Below are positions 52,440 through 61,505 of a stretch of 64,000 bases of DNA, one piece after another. How positions within the stretch are numbered: position 1 is the first letter of the stretch; each line of letters opens with the position of its first letter. The notes under the pieces were generated by a model. The model made no database searches. It worked only from the letters and a program-made list of their open reading frames with translations, and was not told the DNA's origin. The stretch is from assembly GCF_000612805.1 (NCBI RefSeq), contig NZ_HG964407.1:248001-312000 (forward strand), given 5' to 3'. A program made the position numbers and the translations under genes. This DNA is from Bacillus ndiopicus. Its GTDB lineage: Bacteria; Bacillota; Bacilli; Bacillales_A; Planococcaceae.

Positions 52440-53084
52440 TTAAATTGTTTTTTCGCCATTCTCTAAAGCCTTTACCATCTGCTCAAAACGCTTTTCTCTC
52501 GTTTCCTCACGCTTCGCACTAAAAATATGTCGCGCCCACCCTTTTTGATAGCCTTCTGTTAACGTTTCAAAAAAATGATATGCTTCGTCGTATTGCTGAA
52601 GCCGTTCCTTTAGCTGTGGAATCATTTCGATGTAATCGTCAACACGCTGGCTTGCGGCATTCGATTTCTTTTTCTTCTCCTCACGTTTAATACCTACTGC
52701 TGTAAAAACATCATCAACACTGACCATTCTTGAAAATTTATATGGTGACCCTGCAATATAACCGTCCCCATCCGGATCAATATCTAGCGCTGGGAAAATA
52801 TCATCACGATGAATGAAGCTATCTAGCTGCTTATTTCCTTTTTTCGGATAAGCAATGAATACATAACCCCCTTCTGCAATGTGATCCTCTTCAACCATTT
52901 TCTTTGTCGCTTCAACAAAATCAGCTAGCGAATTGACAAAAATAAAAATTGCACCGTACTTTTGTTCATCTAACTCCTCAATATATTGTCCTTCATACGT
53001 TGCAAATAAATTTGGGTTAGGATTATTTAAAACAGCTAGCTTTTCATACTTATTTAAATTTAATTTTTCTACAATAGTTTTCAT
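52440..53084 (-). CDS. YdeI/OmpD-associated family protein
   Basis: A 214-residue soluble protein. Residues 1-125 form a DUF3052-like alpha/beta region (EKLAVLNNPNPNLFATYEGQ, GAIFIFVNSLADFVEATKKM, VFIAYPKKGNKQLDSF). Residues 165-214 are the YdeI/OmdA helix pair FETLTEGYQKGWARHIFSAK, then REKRFEQMVKALENG. A different YdeI-type protein occurs at 20207. GAAGGAGAGGG precedes the ATG. No activity is established. Confidence 0.78.
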   Translation of the reverse strand: MKTIVEKLNLNKYEKLAVLNNPNPNLFATYEGQYIEELDEQKYGAIFIFVNSLADFVEATKKMVEEDHIAEGGYVFIAYPKKGNKQLDSFIHRDDIFPALDIDPDGDGYIAGSPYKFSRMVSVDDVFTAVGIKREEKKKKSNAASQRVDDYIEMIPQLKERLQQYDEAYHFFETLTEGYQKGWARHIFSAKREETREKRFEQMVKALENGEKTI

Positions 53085-53168
53085 TATTCCCTCTCCTTCA
53101 ATGAATCTTTTTTCTTTACAGTTGCGTATTATTATTTAACGGCATTTCAGACGTAAGGAGGTAAGACT

Positions 53169-53315
53169 GTGGGCCTTTTAATTTCTTTAATTATCTTTTT
53201 AGCTATATTATTTGTTATTGGTGGCATTTTAAAAGTATCATTCACTATATTAAAATATATCGCATTAATTGCAATAATCGTTTATGTAATAAGATATCTT
53301 TCAGCACTATTCTAA
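53169..53315 (+). CDS. small membrane protein, 48 residues
   Basis: A short frame from GTG at 53169 with a near-ideal AAGGAGG about 5 nt upstream. Nearly the whole peptide is hydrophobic in two helices (residues 3-19 and 27-42), with a basic KVSF...K hinge. It is closed by a bidirectional terminator 20 bp on. No family recognised; the ribosome site and terminator make it credible. Confidence 0.6.
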   Translation: MGLLISLIIFLAILFVIGGILKVSFTILKYIALIAIIVYVIRYLSALF

Positions 53316-53334
53316 ACTGGCGCTCTTATTTAAG

Positions 53335-53372
53335 AAAAATGGGAAATGTAGCAATTGCTCATTTCCCATTTT
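53335..53372. terminator. bidirectional terminator
   Basis: AAAAATGGGAAATG pairs with CATTTCCCATTTT around an 11-base loop. It serves the small membrane gene on one strand and the DUF2087 gene on the other. Its arms resemble those of the terminator at 60093. Confidence 0.85.
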
Positions 53373-53422
53373 ATCGACATTTCCAACCTCTTATATCTTC
53401 CCCCAAAAAGCCTAGCCTACTT

Positions 53423-54151
53423 CTATTCCTTAATCCAATAGGACGAACCATCATTACTACGATCCATAAATCCATATTCAATTAGATAACGTCTTAAAGT
53501 AACAAAATCAGCATGCACTGTTTTTAAAATTGTATTTACTTCTTTTTCTGTATAAGCCTTCCCAACAGTAAATCGTTTTAAAATATGTTGTAAAATAATA
53601 AGCTTTCTCTTTTCTTTACTCGGAATCGTCTCAATGCTGCCATCTAAACCTTGTTTAAAATAAGTTTGTAGCACTTTTTCGCGCTCTTTGTCCTCAATGC
53701 TATAACGCTCGTCCACTTGTGTTGCCCCCTTATGAATTTTATAATGATTCGGCTCTGAGAATAGCTGCATTAGGGCTAGGAAAATTTTTGCCTGCTTCTC
53801 TTTTTCACGTAGCTTAAAGCGATGCTGACGCACTGTTGAAATATTATTAACACTACTTTCTACAGCGATTTCCTTATCTGATAAGCCCTCATAAAACAGC
53901 TCTAACATCTCCTGCTGCACCTCGGATAAGCCATTTATTTTCTTATCCATTTGCAAAAGTGCATGAAAGGCTGAGCCATGCTCTTGTCGAATATGTGCTT
54001 GTACCATACCTTCAGCTGTTAAAAATTTATCTTCAAATGGATATACTTCATGTATAAAAAACACTTTATCGCAATGAAGGCAACGATATTGTAAATCATC
54101 TAATTGATAGCCTTTCATTAATTCGCCAACCGATATATTTGAGAAATCCAT
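53423..54151 (-). CDS. DUF2087 domain transcriptional regulator
   Basis: A 242-residue protein. A zinc-finger-like start (YRCLHCDKVFFIHEVYP with HIRQEHG) is followed by a LuxR-type helix-turn-helix (LSEVQQEMLELFYEGLSDKEIA near residue 75). The C-terminal DUF2087 domain is LIILQHILKRFTVGKAYTEKEVN, then FVTLRRYLIEYGFMDR and SSYWIKE. GAGGTG is well placed before ATG at 54151. The target is unknown. Confidence 0.85.
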   Translation of the reverse strand: MDFSNISVGELMKGYQLDDLQYRCLHCDKVFFIHEVYPFEDKFLTAEGMVQAHIRQEHGSAFHALLQMDKKINGLSEVQQEMLELFYEGLSDKEIAVESSVNNISTVRQHRFKLREKEKQAKIFLALMQLFSEPNHYKIHKGATQVDERYSIEDKEREKVLQTYFKQGLDGSIETIPSKEKRKLIILQHILKRFTVGKAYTEKEVNTILKTVHADFVTLRRYLIEYGFMDRSNDGSSYWIKE

Positions 54152-54242
54152 AAATATCACCTCAACAAACATATTATATAAAGTTTATTAATTTGTAAAC
54201 AAAAATACAATTTGTTTATATTTATAGACTTATTTGCTAAAC

Positions 54243-54280
54243 AAAAAAGTAGCATGTCAGAGTCAACTCCAACACGCTAC
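54243..54280 (-). terminator. terminator after the TetR remnant
   Basis: GTAGC...GAGT pairs with ACTC...GCTAC in an interrupted stem. On the minus strand it is followed by TTTTTT. Confidence 0.75.
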
Positions 54281-54299
54281 TAAAAAAACCTACTCACAC

Positions 54300-54677
54300 T
54301 CACAATTTTTGAATTCCTCTCCAAAAGACAGACCAAGAAATATTTAACTTGCTCTCATACTCTTCATATGAATAGTTCATCATATGGAATAGCATCCCAT
54401 CTAATATTGTCATAAAGCTTGTGGCAACCATATCACTATCAATAAGATTTTCTTCTTTATTTCCCTTCAAAATTGAGAAAACAAGCTCTTTAATCTCATC
54501 TTCCACCTTTTTATTCTTAACCGCAATAAGCTCTTTGAATATTTCTGGTGGATAAATACCATACCTTTTTAGAAAAAGGCCTTTATCGTTCATATAGTAG
54601 TATTTATTTAATTCCGCTAAGATATGATATAGTTTTTGCTCAGTTGAAAACTGCTCTATAATACAAGCTTGTTTTTG
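54300..54677 (-). pseudogene. TetR family regulator, C-terminal remnant
   Basis: About 125 codons are open, of which the last 97 begin at an ATG (MNDKGLFLKRYGIYPPE). The sequence FSTEQKLYHILAELNKYYY continues upstream in frame, so that ATG is internal. The ligand-binding half of a TetR regulator is kept (VATSFMTILDGMLFHMM) but the DNA-binding N-terminus is missing behind a stop at about 54678. It keeps its terminator. It lies divergent from the Na/Pi transporter gene. Confidence 0.7.
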
Positions 54678-54866
54678 TTAAGATTTCTTTAAATATGTCG
54701 TTTTTTTGGACTGATTGTAAATGCGATGTAAATATTTATTTAATCCCTTGTAAATGATATGTACAGGTCACTTAAAACTATCAATAATAAAGTGAAACTT
54801 CACTCAACAGGTTTATTGCCTGATAGTGAAGAACATAATTTAGTTACAAAGAAAGGATGGAATAAA

Positions 54867-56489
54867 TTGACTATTAACGTACAAGAAATGATTTTCCAAT
54901 TTCTTGGAGGATTAGGATTGTTTCTATTCGCTATTAAATATATGGGAGATGGCTTGCAAAAAGCTGCAGGCGATCGTTTACGTGATATTTTAGATAAATT
55001 TACAACAAATCCACTAATGGGTGTACTTGTCGGAATAATTGTAACAGTTCTTATACAGTCTAGTTCAGGAACGACTGTTATTACAGTAGGCTTAGTTAGT
55101 GCAGGTCTTATGACATTACGTCAGGCTATTGGCGTTATTATGGGTGCTAATATTGGTACTACAGTAACAGCTTTTATTATCGGAATTGACGTAGGTGCAT
55201 ACGCTTATCCAATTATGGCAGTAGGTGCGATCTGTTTATTCTTCTTTAAGAAAAGTATTATTCAAAATATAGGACAAGTACTTTTTGGTTTTGCGGGTTT
55301 ATTTATAGGTTTAGAGCTTATGAGTGGTGGAATGAAGCCGCTACGAGATTGGCAGCCATTTTTAGATTTAACTGTGCAAATGTCAGATATACCGATTTTA
55401 GGTGTTATTGTTGGAACAGGATTTACTTTAATCGTTCAATCTTCTTCAGCTACAGTTGGTATTTTACAAGGTCTTTATGCTGAAGAGTTAATATCTTTAC
55501 ATGGTGCTTTACCTGTTTTGTTTGGTGATAATATTGGAACAACAATCACAGCTATTTTAGCAGCATTAGGTGCTTCCATTGCCGCAAGACGAGCGGCTGC
55601 CACACACGTGCTATTTAACGTCGTAGGTACAATTATATTTATGTTATTACTAGGAATATTTACGAATTATGTAGAATGGATTTCGGGTGTACTAAATCTA
55701 GAGCCGAAAATGCAAATTGCTTTTGCTCATGGAACATTTAATGTTCTTAACACAATTATTCAATTGCCATTCGTTGGTGTTTGGGCATATGTCGTGACCA
55801 AGCTGATTCCTGGTGAAGATTCTATTATTGAGCACAAACCAAAGTTTTTAGATAAAAATTTAATTATCAAATCTCCATCTGTTGCACTTGGACAAGCAAA
55901 AATGGAAGTGGTACGCATGGGTGAATATAGTATTCAAGGACTTGAAGAAACATTGACAATTTTAAAAACTGCAGACACTAAATTGATTGGGAAGGTTGTC
56001 CAATTAGAAGAAGCGATAAACAATTTAGACCGTAGATCAACGGAATATTTAGTGGAATTATCAAAACAGTCTTTATCCAACCATGATTCTCAAGTGCATC
56101 ATGCTTTATTTGAAAATATTCGCGATATTGAACGAATTGGTGACCATGTAGAAAATATTATCGAGTTATTACAGTATAAAGAGAACAACCGAGTACGCCT
56201 AAGTGAACAAGCTGCAAAAGAGCTAGAGGAAATGTTTATTTTTACATTAGATACTGTAAAAATAGCTATCGAATGCTTAGATAAACGTGATACTAACTTG
56301 GCACAACAAGTTATTAATAAAGAGAATGAAATTGACAATATGGAGCGTCGTTTACGTAAATTACATATCAAACGTTTAAACGAAGGAACTTGTTCAGGTT
56401 CAGCAGGTATTGTTTTTGCAGATATTGTAAGTAATCTAGAAAGAATCGGTGACCATGCTTCAAATATAGCAGAAACTGTTATTGCCTAA
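54867..56489 (+). CDS. Na/Pi cotransporter family protein with PhoU-like domain
   Basis: A 540-residue protein of the NptA/PNaS family. About eight membrane helices cover residues 8-320, with the duplicated QSSSGTTV / QSSSATVGI motif that binds sodium and phosphate. Each copy is followed by GANIGTTVTA or GDNIGTTITA. Residues 350-540 are a PhoU-like helical bundle (NIRDIERIGDHVENI, then NLERIGDHASNIAE). It imports phosphate with sodium. AAAGGATGG precedes a TTG at 54867, taken as the start; the frame reaches 36 codons further up without a site. Confidence 0.88.
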   Translation: MTINVQEMIFQFLGGLGLFLFAIKYMGDGLQKAAGDRLRDILDKFTTNPLMGVLVGIIVTVLIQSSSGTTVITVGLVSAGLMTLRQAIGVIMGANIGTTVTAFIIGIDVGAYAYPIMAVGAICLFFFKKSIIQNIGQVLFGFAGLFIGLELMSGGMKPLRDWQPFLDLTVQMSDIPILGVIVGTGFTLIVQSSSATVGILQGLYAEELISLHGALPVLFGDNIGTTITAILAALGASIAARRAAATHVLFNVVGTIIFMLLLGIFTNYVEWISGVLNLEPKMQIAFAHGTFNVLNTIIQLPFVGVWAYVVTKLIPGEDSIIEHKPKFLDKNLIIKSPSVALGQAKMEVVRMGEYSIQGLEETLTILKTADTKLIGKVVQLEEAINNLDRRSTEYLVELSKQSLSNHDSQVHHALFENIRDIERIGDHVENIIELLQYKENNRVRLSEQAAKELEEMFIFTLDTVKIAIECLDKRDTNLAQQVINKENEIDNMERRLRKLHIKRLNEGTCSGSAGIVFADIVSNLERIGDHASNIAETVIA

Positions 56490-56589
56490 TGAATACCCCA
56501 TCAAACAATTGTTTAAATTTAAATGTTGACATCATTTAAATTTTGGGATAAATTAATTTCTAACTTAAAAGGCAAAGAAAAGGATATGA

Positions 56590-56812
56590 ATCATTTTTGA
56601 GAAGGTCATTAGAGAGGGAAATCACCGGCTGAAAGTTTCCTGATTGGACAAAATGATTTACTCCCTTGGAGCCGCGCTAGGAAACTAGCGACGTTTACAG
56701 GCGTTATCTGTATCAATGAGCTACTGATGTGCATACATGAGTAGGAATTTGGGTGGAACCACGGGTATTCAAAACATATTCGTCCCTTAGCGGATGAATA
56801 TGTTTTTTTATT
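56590..56812 (+). promoter_or_regulatory. T-box riboswitch of thrS
   Basis: The T-box sequence GGGTGGAACCACGGG at 56751-56765 is exact in its core. Upstream is the stem I region (AGAGAGGGAAATCACC, then CTGAAAG). Downstream a terminator stem (AACATATTC / GAATATGTT, 56773-56803) runs into seven T. Uncharged tRNA-Thr should bind and switch to the antiterminator. The specifier codon was not fixed by eye. Confidence 0.92.
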
Positions 56813-56840
56813 TACCAAAAAATCAAAAAGGAGAGGTAGT

Positions 56841-58760
56841 ATGTCAAATCAAGAAGTAACAATTCTATTTCCAAATGGCGAGAAAAAACGTTTTGCCAAA
56901 GGTGTTACGCTAACCGACATTGCAAAAGCAATCAGTCCTAGCTTAGCAAAAAAATCAATAGTAGGTAGCGTCAATACAACGACAACCGATTTGACACAAC
57001 CCATTCTAGTGGATGCCGAAATTTCACTTTATGATGCGATGTCAGAGCAAGGCTTACAAGTGCTACGTCATTCAACAGCACATTTATTAGCGCAGGCTGT
57101 GAAGCGTTTATATCCAGATGCAAAATTTGGAGTTGGCCCAGTTATCGAAAATGGCTTTTATTATGATATCGAAATGACTCATACATTAGTGCCAGAGGAT
57201 TTAACTATTATTGAACGTGAAATGAAGAAAATTGCTAGCGAAAATTTTGAAGTTGTTCGCAAGGAGGTGTCACGTGAAGAGGCACAGCAGCTATTTGCAC
57301 ATGATGCCTTAAAGCTAGAGCTGCTGGCAGCGATTCCTTCAGATGAATTAGTAACTGTTTATAAGCAAGGGGAGTTTTACGATTTATGTAGGGGTCCACA
57401 TGTCCCATCTACAAACAAAATTCAGCATTTTAAATTATTGAATATTTCAGGCGCTTATTGGCGTGGTGACAGTAACAATCAAATGCTACAGCGCATTTAT
57501 GGGGTTGCCTTTGCAACAAAAGAACAAATGCTGGATTACTTCATCTTTTTAGATGAGGCAGAAAAACGTAATCATCGAAAGTTAGGAAAAGAGCTCGAGC
57601 TATTTATGTTTTCTGAAGAAGCACCAGGAATGCCCTTTTATTTAGCAAATGGACAAATTATTCGCAATGAGCTGGAAAGCTTTTTACGTCAACTTCAAAC
57701 AAAATATGATTATCAAGAAGTGCGTACACCATTAATGATGAATCAACGTTTATGGGAGCAGTCAGGACATTGGCAGCACTACAAAGAAAATATGTATTTC
57801 ACACAAGTTGATGAACAAAAATTTGCATTAAAGCCAATGAATTGCCCAGGACATATGCTCATTTATAAAAACGACCTTCACTCTTACCGCGATTTACCAA
57901 TTCGTATGGCAGAGTTTGGCCAGGTACACCGTCATGAGTTTAGTGGTGCATTAAACGGTTTGCTTCGCGTTCGCACATTTTGCCAGGATGATGCACATAT
58001 TTTTGCAACACCTGAACAAATCGAGGATGAAATCGCACTGGCATTAAAAATTATCGACCATGTATATAAAGTCTTTGGCTTCGAATACGAAATTGAGCTA
58101 TCAACACGCCCAGATGACTATATGGGTGAGCTCGCATTGTGGAATAAAGCAGAAGAAGCACTTGAAAATGTACTAAAACGTCTAGGCTTTCCGTTTAAAG
58201 TAAATGAAGGAGACGGTGCATTTTACGGACCCAAAATTGATATCCACATTCGTGATGCCATTAAGCGTAGCCACCAATGTGCAACGGTACAATTAGATTT
58301 TCAAATGCCCGAAAAATTTGATTTAACATATATTAATGAGGACAACGAAAAGGTACGGCCTGTCATTATACACCGTGCAGTATTCGGTTCAATTGATCGC
58401 TTCCTTGGCATATTAATTGAACACTTTGGCGGCGTCTTACCTCTATGGCTGGCACCGAAGCAAGTACAGATTATTAGCGTCTCTGAAGTTCATCAACCCT
58501 ATGTAATGGAAGTTTTCAAAGCTCTACAAAAGGCTAACATTCGCGTCTCTATAGATATGCGTAATGAAAAGCTAGGTCGCAAAATAAGGGATGCTCAGCT
58601 ACAAAAAATTCCTTATATCCTTGTATTGGGCGATCAAGAGCAGCAAAATCAAACGGTGAATGTCAGAACACATAAAAAAGATAACTTACTGACACTGCCC
58701 ATCCAACAATTTATTGAACAAGTTCAGAAGAAGATTATTGATAAGCAATTATTTCATTAG
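56841..58760 (+). CDS. thrS: threonyl-tRNA synthetase
   Basis: A 639-residue class II synthetase of normal length. The TGS domain is residues 1-64, the editing domain (HSTAHLLAQAVKRLYPDA, then the Cys/His set with CRGPHVPST) is 70-225. The catalytic core has motif 2 (MNCPGHMLIYK, RMAEFGQVHRHE) and motif 3 (HRAVFGSIDRFLGILIEH). The anticodon-binding domain is the last 100 residues. GGAGAGG precedes the ATG, and expression is controlled by the T-box directly upstream. Confidence 0.97.
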   Translation: MSNQEVTILFPNGEKKRFAKGVTLTDIAKAISPSLAKKSIVGSVNTTTTDLTQPILVDAEISLYDAMSEQGLQVLRHSTAHLLAQAVKRLYPDAKFGVGPVIENGFYYDIEMTHTLVPEDLTIIEREMKKIASENFEVVRKEVSREEAQQLFAHDALKLELLAAIPSDELVTVYKQGEFYDLCRGPHVPSTNKIQHFKLLNISGAYWRGDSNNQMLQRIYGVAFATKEQMLDYFIFLDEAEKRNHRKLGKELELFMFSEEAPGMPFYLANGQIIRNELESFLRQLQTKYDYQEVRTPLMMNQRLWEQSGHWQHYKENMYFTQVDEQKFALKPMNCPGHMLIYKNDLHSYRDLPIRMAEFGQVHRHEFSGALNGLLRVRTFCQDDAHIFATPEQIEDEIALALKIIDHVYKVFGFEYEIELSTRPDDYMGELALWNKAEEALENVLKRLGFPFKVNEGDGAFYGPKIDIHIRDAIKRSHQCATVQLDFQMPEKFDLTYINEDNEKVRPVIIHRAVFGSIDRFLGILIEHFGGVLPLWLAPKQVQIISVSEVHQPYVMEVFKALQKANIRVSIDMRNEKLGRKIRDAQLQKIPYILVLGDQEQQNQTVNVRTHKKDNLLTLPIQQFIEQVQKKIIDKQLFH

Positions 58761-58767
58761 TAAACTA

Positions 58768-58808
58768 TAAAAAATGGAGCTGTCTCAAAATAACTTTTCA
58801 GGCAGCTC
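58768..58808 (-). terminator. terminator of the small membrane gene
   Basis: GAGCTG pairs with CAGCTC around a 20-base loop with inner CT/AG pairing. On the minus strand it is followed by CATTTTTT. It may also slow readthrough from thrS. Confidence 0.65.
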
Positions 58809-58818
58809 TGATTGATAT

Positions 58819-59040
58819 TCAAGATGATAAGAAAACTATTCCATCCCTAAATATATAATTCACTGGCAACCATTTTCTCACAATCACAATTGTAAAGCAG
58901 ATACCTACTAACCATAGTAAGATTGCGATAATTGCCGTAATAATGATTGATGTGACGATTGTAGCTATTATTGAATTTCTCTTTATACCAACATATAAAG
59001 GAACCATCCTTAAAGAAATTGCGGAAAGAATAATTAACAT
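58819..59040 (-). CDS. possible small membrane protein
   Basis: A 73-codon frame with one or two membrane helices (IIATIVTSIIITAIIAILL, then VGICFTIVIVRKW). No ribosome site lies before the ATG at 59040, and no family was recognised. In its favour is a proper minus-strand terminator right after the stop. It could also be the tail of a decayed longer gene. Confidence 0.4.
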   Translation of the reverse strand: MLIILSAISLRMVPLYVGIKRNSIIATIVTSIIITAIIAILLWLVGICFTIVIVRKWLPVNYIFRDGIVFLSS

Positions 59041-59253
59041 TTGAATAACTAAATTTTTAAAAAATATAAGTTATATAGGTTAACTGTGACTTAATAAAAA
59101 ATACTTATGTGTTGAAAGATGCTAAATAATTTATAAAAACCACAGTAATTTTCGCTTAAATATACATTGTATCAAGAAATTTAAAAATCTAACTGTTTTT
59201 ATTGAAAACAAACTTATCCTATTTCAAAATATCAAAGTTTATTTTAATCCATA

Positions 59254-59709
59254 TTAATCCCCTTCATAGACCTTTTTCATTGCATTATATAAACAGACAT
59301 CTTTAAAGTCATCTTTATTAATATTGAGTTCTTCACTTACCATATATAAATAATACAACCATTCTGTATCTTTTGTTTTGACAGCTTCAACACAAGCAAT
59401 TTCTAAATACTTAACATTTATAAGGCGTTCTATGCCTTTAAGGTACTCTAAAGCTTTGGATGCTCCTGGCCAGTTTAAATCCTTAAATAATTCGTATAGT
59501 TTAGGTAAAGCTAATTCATTATTTGGATAACCGACTGATATTATAATATCCACTGCATTCTCCCAACATTCCTTTGCATATTTAGGAAATATCAGTGGCA
59601 ATTGCTCATTTGCAATTTGACAAAGAAATTCCTTAGCTTCATTTTGAATTGCTTTTGGTAAGTGCCAATTTAAATTATATGAGTAATATATGACTAAATC
59701 GTTTTCCAT
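59254..59709 (-). CDS. DUF5071 domain protein, possible immunity protein
   Basis: A 151-residue helical protein. LALPKLYELFKDLNWPGASKALEYL near residue 80 is the DUF5071 signature (L..L..D.NWPGA). Proteins of this type often stand beside polymorphic toxins and can act as immunity factors. Directly upstream on the same strand lies decayed toxin-like coding sequence, which supports that reading. The ribosome site is weak (AAAGG about 12 nt away). The immunity role is inference. Confidence 0.72.
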   Translation of the reverse strand: MENDLVIYYSYNLNWHLPKAIQNEAKEFLCQIANEQLPLIFPKYAKECWENAVDIIISVGYPNNELALPKLYELFKDLNWPGASKALEYLKGIERLINVKYLEIACVEAVKTKDTEWLYYLYMVSEELNINKDDFKDVCLYNAMKKVYEGD

Positions 59710-59742
59710 AAAGATCTATACCTTTCAAAATTATAGTATTTC

Positions 59743-60060
59743 TTATCTTTTCACTTTTACAGAAATTCCTTGTAAAATTCTAGTATACTTATGTGGTTTA
59801 TCGTTAGCAATGCCACTACTATCCATCCATTTTTGCATTTCTGATGCCTTAATTGTTTTTACAGAAACATAGTTAGCACCATCTTTAATCGCTTTAGTTC
59901 ATTTATCTAATTTACGACTTCCATAATAGTTGCTGCAAATGTTGAGCAATAAGTATAGCTAATAAATGCTCAAATGCCCAAGTTGCTTTAGGGACTAAAT
60001 GAACGGTAATTACTGGTACAACAATCATATCAGCAGCATTATTGTTGATAACTTCTCATT
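59743..60060 (-). pseudogene. decayed coding sequence, possible toxin C-terminus
   Basis: Two open stretches in different frames on the minus strand, broken by stops. The nearer (59743-59898, 52 codons) reads KAIKDGANYVSVKTIKASEM and ends LQGISVKVKR. The farther (about 59912-60050) contains DMIVVPVITVHLVPKATWAF. Neither has a start. Placement just upstream of the DUF5071 gene suggests the cytotoxic end of a lost polymorphic toxin; the domain itself was not recognised. Confidence 0.5.
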
Positions 60061-60092
60061 CTTCAATTGTTGTTCCTTTAATTGCTCATAAA

Positions 60093-60134
60093 AAAACGGG
60101 AAATGCACATTTCAATTAGTACATTTCCCGTTTT
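60093..60134. terminator. bidirectional terminator
   Basis: AAAACGGGAAATG pairs perfectly with CATTTCCCGTTTT around 16 bases. It ends the small membrane protein gene on the minus strand. Confidence 0.85.
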
Positions 60135-60162
60135 ATATCATATTTTTTTATGTACCCCAAAA

Positions 60163-60492
60163 TTATTCAAAATCTTTTTTGTATAATCTAAAGGCGTATA
60201 TTGCACCAACTAAAAAGACAATACCTTGGAATAAAATAAAGAACTGGCGGAAGTATTCAATATCTCTATCGACTAATGAAATAAAGACTGCATTCATAAC
60301 GAGTTGTGTAGTAAACATACTCGACACAATTTTGAGGTAAATCGTACTTGTTCTTTCATCAGGTCTGCCAATCTTTTTATTAATGTATAAAAGCATTGAT
60401 AATGCCCCTACATATAAAATCACCGTTAAACCTACAATAATATTAAAGTTTTGAGAGCTTTTTAACATCCATTCATTTAGTAAATCAATCAT
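60163..60492 (-). CDS. small membrane protein paired with an XRE regulator
   Basis: A 109-residue protein with three to four membrane helices (NIIVGLTVILYVGALSMLLYI, then FTTQLVMNAVFISLV and FFILFQGIVFLVGAIYAFRLY). The layout resembles DUF2178-like proteins encoded beside short XRE regulators. ATG at 60492 has AAAGGA 8 nt upstream and overlaps the regulator's end by 8 bp, so the pair is coupled. The role is unknown. Confidence 0.7.
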   Translation of the reverse strand: MIDLLNEWMLKSSQNFNIIVGLTVILYVGALSMLLYINKKIGRPDERTSTIYLKIVSSMFTTQLVMNAVFISLVDRDIEYFRQFFILFQGIVFLVGAIYAFRLYKKDFE

Positions 60493-60724
60493 TACTATCA
60501 TCCTTTCTTACATACGAAAATATGTCATTAATATCTACTTCAAAGTAATTAGCTATCCTATATGCCAATACGAGAGATGGAGAATAATTATTTTTTTCCA
60601 TTACAAATATAGTTTGCTTAGAAACGCTTACAGCATCTGCTAACTCTTGCTGCGACATGCGCTTCAGTACTCTGTATTCATATACTTTATTAAAAATTGA
60701 ATCCCCGAACTCTTCCTTTTTCAA
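60485..60724 (-). CDS. short XRE-family transcriptional regulator
   Basis: A 79-residue regulator that is little more than a helix-turn-helix: VLKRMSQQELADAVSVSKQT, then IFVMEKNNYSPSLVLAYRIA and NYFEVDINDIF, the YozG/YgzD-like class. TTG at 60724 is chosen because AAGGGTGG sits just ahead; a GTG three codons upstream is the alternative. Such regulators usually repress their own two-gene unit with a membrane partner. Confidence 0.85.
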   Translation of the reverse strand: MKKEEFGDSIFNKVYEYRVLKRMSQQELADAVSVSKQTIFVMEKNNYSPSLVLAYRIANYFEVDINDIFSYVRKDDSND

Positions 60725-61006
60725 AGCGACCACCCTTCCCTCTTGCTTATATGTATATAATAAACCATAATTTTATAAAAGTAAAGTAAACTTATACAAA
60801 ATTTAATTTTTATTTTATAAAATACATATAAATCATTACATTTGTACAGTTTATATTTACCTCAATTCAGTAATGTTTTTCTGTTGCGAATGCATTGCTT
60901 CAGATACAGGATCCCCCAAAGTTCACTCTAAGAACGCCTCATCTATATCGTAACGATTAAAAATTTAGAGAGAGATTGCCGATAAGTAGCTGTCTCTTTA
61001 ACAGGT
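60725..61006. other. AT-rich intergenic region
   Basis: About 280 bp upstream of the XRE gene with several TATAAT-like stretches and no gene. Nothing else was recognised. Confidence 0.35.
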
Positions 61007-61050
61007 CAAAAAAAACGAGAAATGTACATTTTGATAAGTACATTCCTCGT
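61007..61050 (-). terminator. terminator of the DinB gene
   Basis: ACGAGAAATGTAC pairs with GTACATTCCTCGT (one mismatch). On the minus strand it is followed by eight T. Confidence 0.85.
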
Positions 61051-61076
61051 TACCATTTATCGGTACTCTCTAACTT

Positions 61077-61502
61077 TTATTGCTTTTTAATGAATGCAAT
61101 CTGACCAACATGGATACCCGCGTGATACATCAATCTACCAACTGCCTCCGCTGGTGTACTAGTACCCATTTTCGTTTCAACCATTGTATATAGCTCATCT
61201 TCTTTTAATTCATTAATTGCAGTTATTACATGTGTATTAGATAACTCCAACAACTTGATAATTTCCTCATGTGTATTTGAGGATGGTAATGTAGATGGTT
61301 GCTCTTTGCTCAAATACCATTCCGCAAACATATATTCAGCTTCTGCTGTATGAATAAGCAAGGATCTAATTGTTGTGTCGTAAAGCTTTAAATCCAATTG
61401 TTCTTCTGTTAGATTCTTTGCCATATTTGTAAAGCGGCCTCTTAATGCACCCCACATCGTTAAAATTGCTCGATGGGCTTCACTTTTGTATGTAATGTCC
61501 AC
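61077..61502 (-). CDS. DinB superfamily protein
   Basis: A 141-residue four-helix protein of the DinB/YfiT class. Metal-binding His residues are seen in LLIHTAEAEYMFAEWY near residue 50 and in LMYHAGIHVGQIAFIKK at the end. Members bind a divalent metal and include thiol transferases; this one is not assigned further. The start is a GTG at 61502 with GGAGG at 8 nt. It follows the HugZ-like gene by 3 bp, so it belongs to the iron/heme operon transcript. Confidence 0.82.
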   Translation of the reverse strand: MDITYKSEAHRAILTMWGALRGRFTNMAKNLTEEQLDLKLYDTTIRSLLIHTAEAEYMFAEWYLSKEQPSTLPSSNTHEEIIKLLELSNTHVITAINELKEDELYTMVETKMGTSTPAEAVGRLMYHAGIHVGQIAFIKKQ

Positions 61503-61505
61503 TAT

